Assembly (NCBI GenBank): GCA_030704615.1
Contig: CM060731.1
Location: 62,662,756 to 62,726,755 of the forward strand
Origin: Takakia lepidozioides
Taxonomy: Eukaryota; Streptophyta; Takakiopsida; Takakiales; Takakiaceae
Reading direction: 5' to 3'
Length of the DNA: 64,000 nt
Shown: positions 32,880 through 45,659 of the stretch, one piece after another
How the letters are laid out: each line of letters starts with the position of its first letter
How positions within the stretch are numbered: the stretch's first letter is position 1
The notes under the pieces: generated by a model
Told to the model about the DNA's origin: nothing
The model's input: only the letters and a program-made list of their open reading frames with translations
Databases searched by the model: none
Translations under genes and position numbers: made by a program

Positions 32880-35800
32880 TCAGCTGGGCTCACTATCCGT
32901 ATCCAAATAATCTTCCCCTTCACTACCCACATCTGCAATTTGCCTGGCGGTAATTACCAACCCTGGAATGTCTTCCTCATTAAAGGTAACTGCTCCTTCC
33001 AAAGAGACTGGTTCGGCCGTATCTGGTAGATTTCGTGGTTCCCTCAGACCCTCGTGGTCGGCATTCTCCCCTAGGTCCAGATCATGGACGTCGGCAACGA
33101 CTCGTTTGGCCCGGGGGTCCTTGTGAAGAACCACCTTCCATCCCGGCGCATGGATGTCATCTGAAAAGAAAACTTGCTCAACTTGCGATGGGAAGATGAA
33201 TGGCTCTTCATCTTGTGGTAGCATTTTTCTGAAATCAGCAAGGAGGAACCCGTACTCATCCCGTTTCATGGTGGCATTCTCTCCTACCATATTGGCTTTT
33301 ACCCAAGAACAACGGAATAGAATTGGCTTCACAAGACCATAGTCTAGTTTAAGGATCTCTTTGATCACTCCTACATATTGCACATGGCATGAAATTGGAT
33401 TCCGATCTCGTGCACAGCTCCTACTCTCTTGTTCAAAAAATGATGCCACTCCGCTGTCATAAGTCACCAGGAGGCTGGTGTTGGCATCGTCCACTCTATA
33501 GTGATTGCCATATGCTTTCATTGACCGGTACGAAGTGGCAATCAGCCCTGGGGGGAATGACAGACTCACCATGCCCTCATCTGGGTCCTCGTTCTCTGAT
33601 GCGTACACTGCAATTGCAGATCTGACCCACACTGTAAAGGGCTGCAGCTCCTCCATTGTTGTCGGGTACTCCACCGGGGATCTGCGCCTACGACCGCCCC
33701 TCCGCCATGCTTTTGCAAATGCTCTCCGTTCCGTTTTCAGGCGGACCTTCTCCGCTGCGTATTTTCTGGCAGAAACCAAATAGAAGCTGCAACTCAGTCC
33801 CCCTGACCAACACCGTACTGTACATGCATGCCACATGTAGAGTGTGTCCTTTCAAGCACATTGTAGTGATGCAGCCTACTTCATGATCACTTGCAAGCAA
33901 CAACACCAACTACGAAACACCCTCTGTTGTCGTCTGAAGCACCCTGTTAGTACACGATCCCACTCCCATAGTGGCCGGAATGACTTGTGACAATATATAT
34001 GTAATTCATGCATACAAAGACCATTAAGAATAGCACAGGAGGGATGTAAAGTTTACACCCACTGTCTCCATGGTGTCATGGTTGTTGTGTTGTTCAGCAC
34101 ATAATCATGTGCCACATCCCGAAGGCGCGGGCTCATGGCACGCTTTGTTCCACCACCTTCTAGGACCTCGCCTACAACTCCTTCTTCCTCGTTCTCGTCC
34201 CACACCCGTCGTTGTATTGCATCAAATGAAGACATATACTCTGTCATGAAGCCCAGGGCTTCGTCGCGGATGTAGCCCTCCGCCATACTCCCCTCTGGCC
34301 GTGCCATGTTGCGTACATACCCCTTCAGATCCTTCATGTACCTCTCCATGGGGTACATCCAACGGCTGGCTACGGGCCCACACACATGCAGCTCCTCTAC
34401 AAGATGCACTAGCAAGTGCGTCATGACGTCAAAGAATGATGGAGGGAATTCTTTCTCCAGCAAACATAGGGTCACAGCCACATCCTCATGCAGCGATGTA
34501 ATGTCCCTCGGATCCCACACCTTCGCACAAATCTTCCTAAACACTCGACTTACACGCATTATGGCTGTTCGAGGACCCGACGCCATCGTACCCCGAATGC
34601 ACACTGGCAAAATCTGCTGCATCATCACGTGTAGATCATGTGACTTCATCCCCGACCATTTCTTGTTTATGGCATGCTTTTGGAAAGCACCCGAGAATCC
34701 GGTTGGCACTTTCATGGCTCCCAATGTCTTCAAAAATTCCTCTTGCTCTGATTTGGTCAGGACGTATGATGCTGCTGGCATGAGCACTTTGCCTGGTCTA
34801 TTTGGATCAGGCCTTAGCCACAGATGTGACCGTATCCCTTCAATCTCCATGTCCTTTCGTACGTTTATCGTATCCTTCTCCCCAAAGATAGTCTTCAGAA
34901 TGTTCTCGCAGAAGTTCTTCTCACAATGCATGGGGTCCAGGAGGTACCGCTGCAAGAGGTTCTGAAATGCCAAATGTCCTCCCATGAGACCAAGTTCTAT
35001 GGGCAAAAATAGTAGAATATGTGGCAGAAGTTGTCCATGTTACTACATTCTGCTTTCAACAACTGCACGATCCTCTACACAGTGAGGTGTACGACTTCAA
35101 CATCTACTGCATAGTAGTTACACTGACTTAGGAGTTGGTGGAAGGACTCCTGACAGTAAAGGTAATTCCAGGAAGCACAATGTGAAAGAAAGTGAGTGAA
35201 TGGGGGGGGGGGATTCATGCACCTTCCAGTATGGCAAATCCCAAAGGATTGTCCGGCGCTTCACCCCGTGCGACATGGCTGGATCCGCACTACTTCCTTC
35301 TCTCCCTCCAATCTCCATGAACGCCTCTTTCTCCTTTGCAAATTGCAATGTCTCCTCCGGTGTCACAGCATTTGGTGCCATTCTCTTTTCAACACATCCA
35401 TTGAAGTGCCGGCCTGCTCGTCGGTAGGGGTGGTTTCTTGCAAGGTAACGTCGATGCCCCATGTATATTGTCTTCCCTAATGGCTTTGAGTGCCGTGAAT
35501 CCACATAGGGCCCACAAATGGGGCACCCTTTGTAGCCCTTCGTCTTGCAACCCGCAACAAGGCCATATGCGGGGAAATCGTGGATTGACCACATGAGTAT
35601 GGCACGGAGGGTGAAACTCCGTTGCCCTACTGGTTTCAAAATGTCGTAAGCTTCAACTCCAATCCATAGTTCCTGTAGCTCTTCAATCAATGGTTGCAAA
35701 TACACATCTATGTTTGCATTTGTCACGGACTCCTTGCCTGGAATCAAGAGAGACAACATGACAAAGAATTTCTTTGTTGTCAACCATGGTGGCAGGTTGT

Positions 35801-36971
35801 ATGCCACCAACTGCACGGGCCATGTGGACCATGTGCAACTCTTTGATCCGTATGGGTTTACTCCATCCGTAGATACAGCCAATCGCACATTGCGTGGGTC
35901 CTCGGCGAAATCGGGCCAAGTTGCATCTATATGCTTCCATGCAAGGGAATCTGGGACATGCCTTACCAAACCATCGTTTGAGGCATTCCTGGAATGCCAA
36001 GTCATGAGCTCACTAATGGTCTTGCATTTGTACATTCGTAATAGACGGGGGATAAGGGGAAAGTGCCTCAACACCTTGGCTGGCTGTTGTAACCTGCCCA
36101 CATCATGGTATCGGGCTGCACCGCATTTGGGGCACTCCATAGCGTCCTTGTACTCTCTTCTGAAAAGTACATGTCCTTTTGGACATGCATGTATTTTCAC
36201 GTAGTTGAGGCCGAGCTTCCCAATCATTTTGTTGGCCATGTGACAGCTTTTTGGCATTTCATTTGGTTGTGGAAGCAAGTTCAGCCGAAGCAAAGAGAAC
36301 AACTCGTCCACAAAATGGTCTGACACACCGTGGGTTGTGCACAGGTTCATCAACAGCATGCTGGCAGCAAGCTTTGTGGATTTGCATCCCTCGTACAGTG
36401 GCACACATGCTTCTTCTAGTGTCATGTGTGCAGAATTCTCATTTCCATCTCCACCTCCTTCCACGCCTTCCCCCACGTGAATGCCTTCATTTCCTGCGTC
36501 ATCACCATCCCCAGTTGTCGCAGCGCCGTCCCCCTCTTCAGCATCGTCCATGATGTGGAATGCTTCCTGCAACATTCGAGTAATCTCCACCCCTCCGTCC
36601 ATGCCTGGTTCCTGTCCTGCGCCCATGACATAGTCCTCGTCTGGCCTGTCTGTATGGCTCCCTCGGGGGTGTGCATTGTCCAATTGTGCCCACTCCTCAT
36701 CGTCTTCGTCTGCAGGTCCATCTCCAATCCACACCCGAAATGCTTCATGTCTTTTGTGGTGAAGGAGATGTGTGCGCACACCGTCCTCAGATCTACTTGT
36801 AGTGCCCAAACAACGTTCACATGGGCATGGCATCCTTGAAAGCCCAAGGGCTCGGGCACGTGCCACTTCTCTTTCCCACAACCTGTCATCCCGGTTGTTC
36901 TGTCTACAGGGGTGATTAATTGGAAGTCCTCCGCATGGGCGAGGGGAACTCATTTTTGTTGGGGAACTCAA
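32880..36971 (-). CDS. TNP2-type CACTA transposase
   Basis: Exons on the minus strand: 36971-35223, 34961-about 34053, and about 33770-32880. Exon 1 starts MSSPTKMSSPRPCGG and holds a transposase-associated Cys motif (MPCPCERCLGTT, residues about 47-58), an acidic stretch, a zinc-ribbon-like CPKCGAARY, and the TNP2 core (STDGVNPYGSKSCTWSTWPV, VQLVAYNLPPWL, KGYKGCPICGPYVDSRH). The exon border DLPYWK joins NLLQRYLLDPMHCEKN, restoring the conserved TNP2 order. Exon 2 continues as a DUF4218-like region (KSHDLHVMMQQILPV, EELHVCGPVASRWMYPMERY, MKDLKGYVRN). Exon 3 is DUF4216-like (RDEYGFLLADFRKML, EPFIFPSQVEQVFFSDD, GWKVVLH). A further short exon may be missing between exons 2 and 3. It would bind the element ends and catalyse excision. 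No stop breaks the exons. Confidence 0.88.
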
Positions 36972-37530
36972 GACAGACAGGAGAGAGAAGTGGGTCTATG
37001 GGCATATCAGAATTACAAGAGCACACCAAAAGACTGGAGATTTGTTCCATCTATGCACCTTCGGTACAGATGGTGAAGAGAGGCAAAGGCCGTGTGGGGA
37101 AGTACATACATCAACTCCCCCAACTGCACGAACTATTGGGCCCCTTGTTCTCTTCCATGGTATGCTCTGCCCCAATCCAAACACCCTGAATTCTCCATTG
37201 TTGCTACTGCAGCCTGCTTTCATTCACATCAACAGCATGTCAAGGGCGTCACAAGAACTTCCTATAGGAAATGTGACAGTTTATGGGAGAGGAGATATGT
37301 CAATCATATCTTCATTTACCAGGAAAGATGATAACCCCATCCCCACCTCACAGCCAACAATCTCCACGACGCCAGACTTTCATATGTCAGCATGCACCTG
37401 TTTTGACCTTCTGGCAGGCTGGCCCACACCTTCGAAGTAACACAAACGGATATGACCTGGTCAAATTTCCCCTTTTCAGCCTCAACGACACTCCCTGTGC
37501 CCAGCTGTAGAAGAGGGCAAGCAGGTCTTC
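36972..37530. promoter_or_regulatory. Upstream region of the TNP2 gene
   Basis: No convincing gene. It includes the likely promoter of the minus-strand transposase; I see no strong TATA box. The plus-strand frame at 37042-37440 has no recognisable domain. Confidence 0.35.
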
Positions 37531-38120
37531 GGATATTCTCAGCAAGGGCATGGCAAAGATGCTCTGCAACTTTTCAACCAAGTTTTGAAACAGCAAGGGG
37601 TGAAGCCAAATGATGTTACACTCATTGCAGTTCTGTCTGCATGCAGCCATATGGGCCTAGTAGATGAAGGACAACACTATTTCCATTCTATGAGTAGAGA
37701 TTATAGATTGTACTCATAAGACGTTGTATGCCGTAGCCTTGTGGCCATTGACCCTGCGCCCAGTTTGAGCGGGAACAAAAGGAACAGAACCTACCTCCGT
37801 CAGGGGCTGACGGTGGTAGTAAGACTTACCATCATATAAGGAATTAATCCGGGTTTTCCAGATATCCTCTAGAAAACCCTTCACACAAGCATCAATCTGC
37901 TGTGTGTGATAATAGAATCATTCCAACAGGAAAACATTTTGGCTGCATGGTTGACCTTCTTGGCCGTGCAGGGCGCTTGGATGAGGCGGAGAATTTCATC
38001 AACAGAATGCCAATTAAACCAGATGCTTTAGTGTGGGGCTTTACTTGGTGCCTGCAGAATACATGGCAATGTGAAGCTAGCAGAGCGTGCTGCAGAATGT
38101 TGTCTCAAAGGTGAAAAGTT
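37531..38120 (+). pseudogene. PPR-protein fragment captured inside the CACTA element
   Basis: 37531-37707 reads GYSQQGHGKDALQLFNQVLK, then GVKPNDVTLIAVLSACSHMG and LVDEGQHYFHSM, typical of land-plant-type PLS pentatricopeptide repeats. After an inserted LINE tail, 37915-38030 continues in register with [20 protein letters not shown] and [13 protein letters not shown], then decays by frameshift (about 38035-38110). PPR proteins bind organellar RNA; this piece of about 110 residues lacks both ends and cannot function. Confidence 0.85.
37711..37900 (-). mobile_element. 5'-truncated LINE 3' end inserted in the PPR fragment
   Basis: Read on the minus strand, the part from about 37900 to 37800 matches 41625-41725 (GATTGATGCTTGTGTGAAGG, TTTCTAGAGGATATCTGGAA, GGTAAGTCTTACTACCA), the 3' end of the plus-strand LINE. 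It splits the PPR frame between SRDY and IIPTGKHFG. Imperfect flanking words GATTATAGATTG and GATAATAGAATC may be the target duplication. Confidence 0.8.
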
Positions 38121-39048
38121 TCAGATGCAGACATACGGTGTGACATTTCTGGTAGTCAGTGAAGGACCGAAAGTGAGGAAAGAGATATGTGTATCACGTC
38201 TGTGGGATTCCTAAAGGGCCACAAGGAGTAGAACAACAAACAAATAACCATAGAAGGGCCCACAAAGAGTCAGAGAACTACTCAAGGCTAATATCGGTTC
38301 ATTGTTGCAACTGGCCCCACCATCTGACCTTGAATTTATGTCGTCGGGAGCTTAAGGAACGAATGCCAAACTCGCCCCGAACAGCCACATTGGCTGTTTT
38401 GGAGCATGCTGACATGCACATGAAAACCGTGTCAAGGGCTTGGTGTCAATTGTGCTAAGAGATCAGCTAGTGAGTCGAGGTAACCCTCCCCGTGATTGTG
38501 AAAAAGAAGACATACCGAGTCATTTTCTTATCCAAGCATATATTAACCATGATAGATGAGACCTTTAGTTTTTGGATGGATAATAGACAAGGCCGCTTTT
38601 AAGGACATTGACCATCCTACCAGGACTACCTCTCATTTGCTTGAAGCCTGGACCGCAATAAGACATTGAGGATATGAACTGTTCAAGCATTACAAAAAAT
38701 GAAAGAAACAAAGAAACTGTATGATGTCCACTGGAGATTACAGAACAAGCCTGCATAACAGGCCAACCAAATGTCAGTTGTGTGAATCACTACATCTAGT
38801 TGTCTGGAGGACTGTAAGTGGTTTAGGGTTTAACGTCTCAAAGTCGAAAAGGCCATAGTGTCGGATGCACGACACGTGTTCATATTTGAAATCAACAACG
38901 GCCGGATCTTCACCTTGAGCTCGGGGGGTGTGTGATCACACTCCCCTCCTTGTCCTTCTTTCCTCCTTTGCATGTCTTGGTCTTCCTCGCTCGTCTTTGT
39001 CTTGCTCATGGTCTATGTCCTCGCTCGTCTTCATCTTTGTCATGGTCT
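38121..39048. other. Spacer upstream of the TnpA-like gene
   Basis: No gene or repeat I can support. It should contain the promoter of the plus-strand TnpA-like gene. The start of the open frame at 38932 is probably leader. Confidence 0.4.
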
Positions 39049-42000
39049 ATGTCCACGCCTAGTAAGAAGCGGTCGACCGCCGAGGCAGCATCACCTCCTC
39101 CCACTTGTGCACATTCCAGCCCCGCGGTGCGAAGGAGCCCCCGCCTGGCTCGACTGAATCTGGTACAGATGGCGTCGGTGCGAGAGGGAAGGCAGAGCAG
39201 TGGGCGGTCTTCCAGTTTGGATTTTGACACAAGCGACTATAGCATGGGCGACGACGATGAGGTGGAGGACAGTTCGGCGGAAATTGCACCTCCATCTGCA
39301 GAGTCTCTCCAAAAGGTGCGCAAACGGCACAAACCCGCTGCGCATGAGGTGAGTTCTACCCCTACTTCTGTTCATGTTCTATGGGCGTTGAGTTCTCCTG
39401 AAACTGAAACTGGGATGCACATATCCATAAAGTTGTTCAATCGGATCTCGTAGTATAGAGGGCAGTAGAAGAAGAAGTGTTCTTCAGTTTCAATTTCCTT
39501 GCTGCGCCCTATGCAAGCTGGACATAGGCGGTCCTCCCGTTGCAGGTTTTCCCATCTGCCAGTCTCTATCCGTAGGTTGTGGGAACCCACCCTGAACTGC
39601 CCCAATGCCCTCAGGAGGGAAGGAGCTAAGGGTGCTGAAAGGTAATTTGGTCTCAAGATTCTATCATCGCGGAGCACCAAGAATGTCTCTCGATAGAAGT
39701 GGAGCTTTGTTGTGAGATTGGGTAGCATCCAAGTTCTCTTCACATGTAATTCCATAAGCTCTCTCCGAATGAGTCTGTTGCGGTCATGTGTGGATGTGAT
39801 GTCCACCTCATCTGGGTTCATTGGTAATAGGAAAGTAGTAGAAAGTCCGTTACGTTGAAATAAACTGTCCACTCGAGCATACCAGGAGTTCCCGAAACCT
39901 GCAGCTTTGAGCCTCATAGATGTTGTGAGGGCCCTTGCCACTAGCCCTTTGGGTGGAAGGGCCTGCAATCTATTCCTCACAGATTGTAAGCCTGAACTGT
40001 GCCTCGGATTGCAATGGTACACATGCGAACTCTGCACCTAGGATCTGAGAGGGAGTTGTGCTCCTGGCGCCAAGCATTGCTTGGAGAAAAGATGACTGTA
40101 ATGGTTCCAAAATCTTTTCCCACCAGGAGACAGGGACACCAGGTGCCCAGAACTCACAACCATAGATGGTAGCAGGGCTGACGACGGTGTCAAACAGACA
40201 CTTTTTGGTCGGGGGATGCCGCACATGTATTTGCTTGCATTTGGCGTGAAGGCGGACGGAGGCCGCCTTACCTTTAGTCAATCTGTCCAAGGCAGTGGCT
40301 GCAAAGTGAAACTTGGGGGAGTGGATAACCAGACCTAGGTACCGGTATGATTTGACAATCTCAATTTCCTGCTGGTTGAAGATGAATCTACGATCAGCCT
40401 GGCCATTGAAGACCATGATCTTGGTCTTGCTAAGATTGACTTGCATCCCATAGTCTTTGCAGAACTGTTCCAAAATTTAGAGATGGCGTTGCAGAAAGAC
40501 CGGGGATTGTGCCAAAAGGGCAACATCATCAGCGTAGAGGAGATGTGATTGGGCAGAAAATGAAGTTAGGCAGAAATGTGCAGTGGTAGCAATCAACGAC
40601 AGAGGAGAGGGAGGAAGTGATCTTAAGTGGCAGTGGGGTAGCCAAGAGATCCCGGTCCTCCCTTCCTACACTTACCTAGGCGTTGAGTTTTCCTCCAATT
40701 GTAATTGGGATGCACATATACGGAAAGTTGTTCAAACTGGCAAGGGCAAAGCTCTGGGGCTCACTAAATTTTTCCACTGCAGAGGGGTCATCTCTGAGGT
40801 TAAGAAAACCATGCTTTGTCGCGTTATTAGACCTGCCTTGGAGTACGGATCTGCTATATGGGTTGATAACTCCAACCAGGCTAAGTCTCTAGAATCCATT
40901 CAAGTGGGGGTGCTTAAGGAGTGTATGTCAGCATGGAGAAAACAGCCAATGTGGCTGTTCGGGGGTGAGTTTGGCATCCCATCCTTAAGCTCCCGACGAG
41001 ATGAATTCAAGGTCAGATGGTGGGGTCAGCTGCAACATATGCCCAACACCAGATATCCTAAGTTGATCGACTCTAAATCTTGGAAACAGGACCGCCCTGT
41101 CAAACAGACTAAGTCCTGGCAGAAGAGAGTAGAAAAGATTCTCAAGGACCTGGACCTGGATCCGCAAGTCTTGACCCTGCTGGATAAATCTGCCTTAGAG
41201 GCTGTAGTGTCTGAAGCCATGTCTGTTGCCATGAGATTGTCTGATGAAAATGAAGTTAGGCAGAGAACTTCCCTGAACTTGTTTCCAGTCAGTGACATGG
41301 GGGTGGACATCTTGGATGACCTGAAGGGTCCACCCACTCTCGGCACTAGACTGAAATTTAAACTCAGGGCAGGAAGCCTACCTTTGAACAGCAAACAGAA
41401 GCAGATCGGAAAGGGAGAGTGCAATTGTCCGTTGTGTGGGCAATCTGAAGACAGTATTCATTTTCTGATACGCTGTCCGGGGTTCTCTCACCAAAGAGAC
41501 GCTCTCTTCAATTCTATCAAGGGAATTGTGCCTGTACCCCTGTTTACCAACTTTGAAAGACTCGAGGCTGAGCCAAAAGCCCAGGCCCTCCTGAGGCCTA
41601 GTTTTTGGGCAAATCACACACAGCAGATTGATGCTTGTGTGAAGGGATTTCTAGAGGATATCTGGAAAACCCGGATCAATGCTTTATACGAAGGTAAGTC
41701 TTACTACCAACGTCATAGGGTCATTGTCTGACTCACTGCCCGGGGTGCTATCACCATACAGACCACCGGATATCCAAGCTATCAATTGAATTGTGTCTGC
41801 ACCTGTGTTTACAAACATTGAGAGTCTTTAGGCCTTTTGGGGCTCCGATGCTGGGCTCCGCCATACAGCCATTTGCTGATTGTGTGAATAGATGTCCACT
41901 CCCTATGTGCAAAACCCAGATGGATGTTCTGTTTCCTGGTAAGTGTGTATGATGGTACTGATGTGAACCCGCCCACATTATGTTTCTTCACCAATGAATG

Positions 42001-45000
42001 GCCTTACATGTTATGAGGACATTCTGTCCCTCTCCTTTTCAGTTTTTGGCACTTGCGCTGCAGGGGAGTGGGTTTGAGGTCAGCCAATCCATAGTTGTGG
42101 TTGTGGGATCGTTTGTGCTCTGGTGACGTTGTGTTCAGTAGGACTACAGCTGATGCACCTTGTGTGTGGGATGTTTTTGGCAGCGGAAGGGGAGTGAAGC
42201 TGCAGCAAAGCACTCACAGCCACCACACAATGCCAACCAACACCAACCTTGGCACCCACCCCCTGCCGCATGGTCTCCACAACAGAGTGCACCATGGGGA
42301 GCCCCCCCTGCTTCGGGGTCGTGGCGCTGGCTTCCTGATGCTGGCACGTCACAATGGGGGCCTCCCACATCTCCATACGGCCCTCCCCCCTCCGGCACAC
42401 ATCAGTCACCCCCCACAACGTATGACGGCGCTGCTCCAGAGCATGGGGGCAGGAAACGGACATCAGAGCTGAGGAAGGAACGACGCCATGCCATGAAACA
42501 ATGGGAAGGAGATGGAGAGGGAAGGGTGGCTGCAGGGCTAAAGCGCCACAAGGTGGAGGTGCATGGAAATGGAGTCATCAATGTTGGCTGCGAAGGTAAG
42601 GAACACTGGCAGCGTGATTTGCGTGGCCTGGCATTGCGTTACCTTGACTCAAGCGTACAAGACATTGACCAGCAGTCCCAGAGTGCCATGTCAACAGTAA
42701 TAGAGGGCATAAATGGAATGTACGAGTACAGACCTATCCCTGCCAATCGTGATTTTATAGTGAAGCAATGTGGGAAGATAATGAAAGGAGAAAGAGCAAA
42801 ACTGAAAGATAAATGGGCAAAGACTGGTGTGAGGCCAATGAACACTGAACCCGCCTATTGGGATAAGCTTGTTGCCTACTGGGAGTCCCCTCGTGGACTT
42901 GCAAAGGCTGAAGGGATGAAGCAAGCGCGTGCTTGTGTCACGAACCCCTCGCGTTGGGGCCGGGCAGGAGTTGCAGGCCAAGCAGCCCGTTTGGTAATCT
43001 CCTCACCCCCTTCTCATTGCTCCTACGTTGTGGCATGTTCTGATGGAAGAGACACCCACGAGTGGGTTTTATTGCTTGTGCAGAATTAGTTGTTATGTGA
43101 TATGCAGGGCAGTGCTTTGTCCATATGCTCCTGGCATTTTGTACTGACAGTGTGTGGATGGGCAAATACAGAAAAGACGCAAAGCGCGGAGCCCGTCACT
43201 GTCCGAGCTCGGGGCGGAGCAAAAGAACTATGCGACTGGCACCCCATCAGAGTCTGTTTTGAGCCAGGTATGTTTTGAAGTCCGGTTTCCATTCATGAAT
43301 CTGTTGTTGTACTAAGATTTGGTGGGTATGTGGGGCCCCCACGCATGGTACACGAGGGGTGTTATGCCAAACCCAGCCATCTCCGAATGCCTGAAATCCT
43401 GCACATTCGGCCTCTTCTTCTGGTTTTTAACAGTACGGGTGGGTGTTTGTATGCGTAGGGAGCGGGGAACTCAATGGCAGCCCGCATCGGGGCCCTGGAG
43501 AGGCTTGCGGCTCTCTCTGCGGAGCGGGAGAGGGGAATGGAAGCACAACTGAAGAAGATAGTGGAACTCATGATGAGGCAAAAAGGGGGTGTGACGGGTG
43601 GCATTATGGAAGACCCCCCTGCTGCGACCATTGTACCTGAGAAGGAGGAAGTAATTGTAGTGGGTAGGGATGTGACAGAGGTCCAGCCTGTTGTTGATGA
43701 TATTCACAGTGGGGGGCAGGGTCCACTCGTTGAAGAGGGAGAGGTCCAGCGAGTTGGTGGGGATGACATGGACGATGGGGGGGTCATTGCTCATTCTATC
43801 AAGGGAAAAGGGGAAGCTGTAGGGGGAGAGGGTGGTAGTTTGCCTGGTCCAGGCTGCAGGGGGACCGAAACTTTGCCCTCCGGGGTGACTGTTGTCTCCC
43901 AACCCACTGAGGTGAGACCCCGTGACACCCCTTCAAAAGCTCCTTTCATAGAAAAGTCGAAACTAATTGTTCTAGACCTGAACGGGATCCTGTGCCACTC
44001 TATTCCTAACTTTCAGCCCAACCCGAGGCGTCATTGGCCATGGGTGTTGACCACCAACAAGTATGTTTTCCCAAGGCCCCAGGTCTGCGAGTTTTTAAAC
44101 CTTCTCTTCCGGCATTTCTACGTTGGGATATGGTCCTGTGCTTCCAAGGGGAATGTTGCAGACATCTTCAAAGTGGTGATGCAGGGGGTCAAGGGTTCTC
44201 CCCTCTTTGTGTGGTCACAAGAGGAGTGTGACCCCTTGACAGAGCCACACCCCACAAAAGGGCCTGCCGTACAGAACTTACAGAAGAGACTGTCGAGGGT
44301 GTGGTCGGAATTTTCTGGATTTAACGAATCCAACACCCTCCTAGTGGATGATTCACCACACAAGGGGAGGGGGAACTCCCCTTTGAACATGGTCCATCCA
44401 TTGTCGTTTGATGTCACTAGCAATGTCAGTGAGGGGCCCGATTCAGAGTACCTTTTAGAAACAGTCTGGCCCTACTGCCAAGATTTGTTTTGCTCCAAGG
44501 ATGTGCGTGTCTTCACAAGCACGCGGAAGCTGACCCCGACTGGCAGCTTGAATGTGGGAGAGGATGGGGTCGTTGGGGGAAGTACTTCTGCGCCCATGCA
44601 GGTGAAACTAACCTTACTGTTTGCAACATGACATCGAACCCAAAAGATATGTTTGTTTTGTTCCCCCCGGATGCCCTCTCACGCAAGGCTGGCACTATAT
44701 GTTTTGCAGGGACCACATGTACAGGGAGTGGCAGTGGGGTCGTCTGTGAAGAAGGTGGGTCCTGCGCCAAGGACCATAGTGCTACGGCGGCAGCATTCCG
44801 GATTCCCCCCCGGCATGAGGAGGCAGGCTCCAAGGTATGGTTGTTCCCAGCCCCTCTCCGCAAACTTACTTGGTTGGTTTCCTTTATGGATACACTTCCT
44901 GAAGCGTTGCAATGTGTATTCATTGCAGGTGAGCAAGAGGAGTGGGCTGTCCCCGGCACCATCATCGCAGCAGGACGTGGTTCCCCAGGCATGCATTCAT

Positions 45001-45659
45001 GGCTCCTTGCTTTGCCTGGCTGGTTTTTAGTAGGGTTATTTTTGCCAGGAGGTTGTAGTGTGCACGGTCTGAGCAGGGTGTAAGTTAGCTTGCTCCGTGG
45101 AGGTGTGTTTATACCATTGCAACCACCAGAGTTCATGTTATTCTTATCCGTCTGACTAAACCTCTTTTTGCTGCTGCAGTTGAAGACACGTGGGCAGCTT
45201 TCCTCAGTTGCCACCCTCAGCGACGAGCTTCGCTTCAAGGTAGGTTGGTACACCATGAATTTGCTGCTGATTCAGTATTGTGGCAACCAAGATCGTTTCC
45301 ATGCCCAGCTGCGCTTGACTTTCACCCTGTCATTGCTATGTTTGTTGCTGAGTGGACCCTGATGTTGGTGTCTGCAGATATCAGATCCTGTGTTTCTCCT
45401 GAACCCCCATGACAAGCGGTCAAAGACAGCCGCCGCCAAGGCGGAAGTGGTGGGAATAGCCGGGGTTGACAAGTTCCACTGCAAGGACATTCCATCCGGG
45501 TGGTACAAGGTGAAAGTCCACGAGATCATGCTTCCAAGTGTTACACTGCCTTGCCCAAATGTGGACGATGCCCCCCCCCAGACCACACTAGCGCACGTGA
45601 AAGGCACGGTGACTCTGTGGCCAGAGAAGAGTATGAGGAGGGGTGAAGGTATCAAGTGA
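39049..45659 (+). CDS. TnpA-like CACTA protein with an embedded FCP1/NIF-type HAD domain
   Basis: Exons with GT-AG borders, all phase 0 up to exon 4: 39049-39348 (MSTPSKKRSTAEAASPPPTC; Ser/Pro/acidic), 42184-42993 (Gln/Pro-rich, then a transposase_24-like block: IPANRDFIVKQCGKIMKGER, AYWDKLVAYWESPRGLAKAE, TNPSRWGRAG), 43172-43267, 43459-44601, small exons about 44710-44754, 44930-44990 and 45180-45239, and last exon 45378-45659 (GWYKVKVHEIMLPSVTLPCP, AHVKGTVTLWP; a C-terminal block common to such proteins). Exon 4 begins with a coiled coil (GALERLAALSAERERGMEAQ) and then an FCP1/NLI-interacting-factor domain: KLIVLDLNGILCHS, VFPRPQVCEFLNLL, WSCASKGNVADIF, TLLVDDSPHK. The first motif has Asn where active phosphatases have the second Asp. 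TnpA-type proteins bind subterminal repeats; the role of the HAD domain is unknown. Small-exon borders are tentative. Confidence 0.7.
39372..40555 (-). mobile_element. LINE fragment (RT palm end, thumb and C-terminal domain)
   Basis: On the minus strand SHLLYADDVALLAQSP (YADD catalytic motif, near 40520) is followed by a TAA, then VNLSKTKIMVFNGQ, SYRYLGLVIHS and PATIYGCEFWAPGVPVSWWE. A further frame (40037-39372) has [19 protein letters not shown] and a Cys-rich end CPACIG ... EEHFFFYCPLYYEIR. A frameshift lies near 39970-40037. It lies antisense in intron 1 of the TnpA-like gene. A second copy sits at 59850-60391. Confidence 0.85.
40556..41740 (+). mobile_element. LINE C-terminal fragment of another family
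   Basis: An intact frame of 382 codons (40583-41731): LPSYTYLGVEFSSNCNWDAH, IRPALEYGSAIWVDN, VLKECMSAWRKQPMWLFGGE, and a zinc-binding end CNCPLCGQSEDSIHFLIRC. This is the part after the RT palm of a non-LTR element. It abuts the opposite-strand LINE head-to-head. Its 3' end is the source family of the tail at 37711-37900. Confidence 0.82.
41741..42183. other. End of intron 1 of the TnpA-like gene
   Basis: Noncoding; 41741-41990 still resembles worn LINE tail sequence. The acceptor TTTTTGGCAG ends at 42183. Confidence 0.5.

Noticed and set aside
37042-37440. 132-aa plus-strand open frame upstream of TNP2
   Set aside because: No domain, and it lies in the probable promoter of the transposase.
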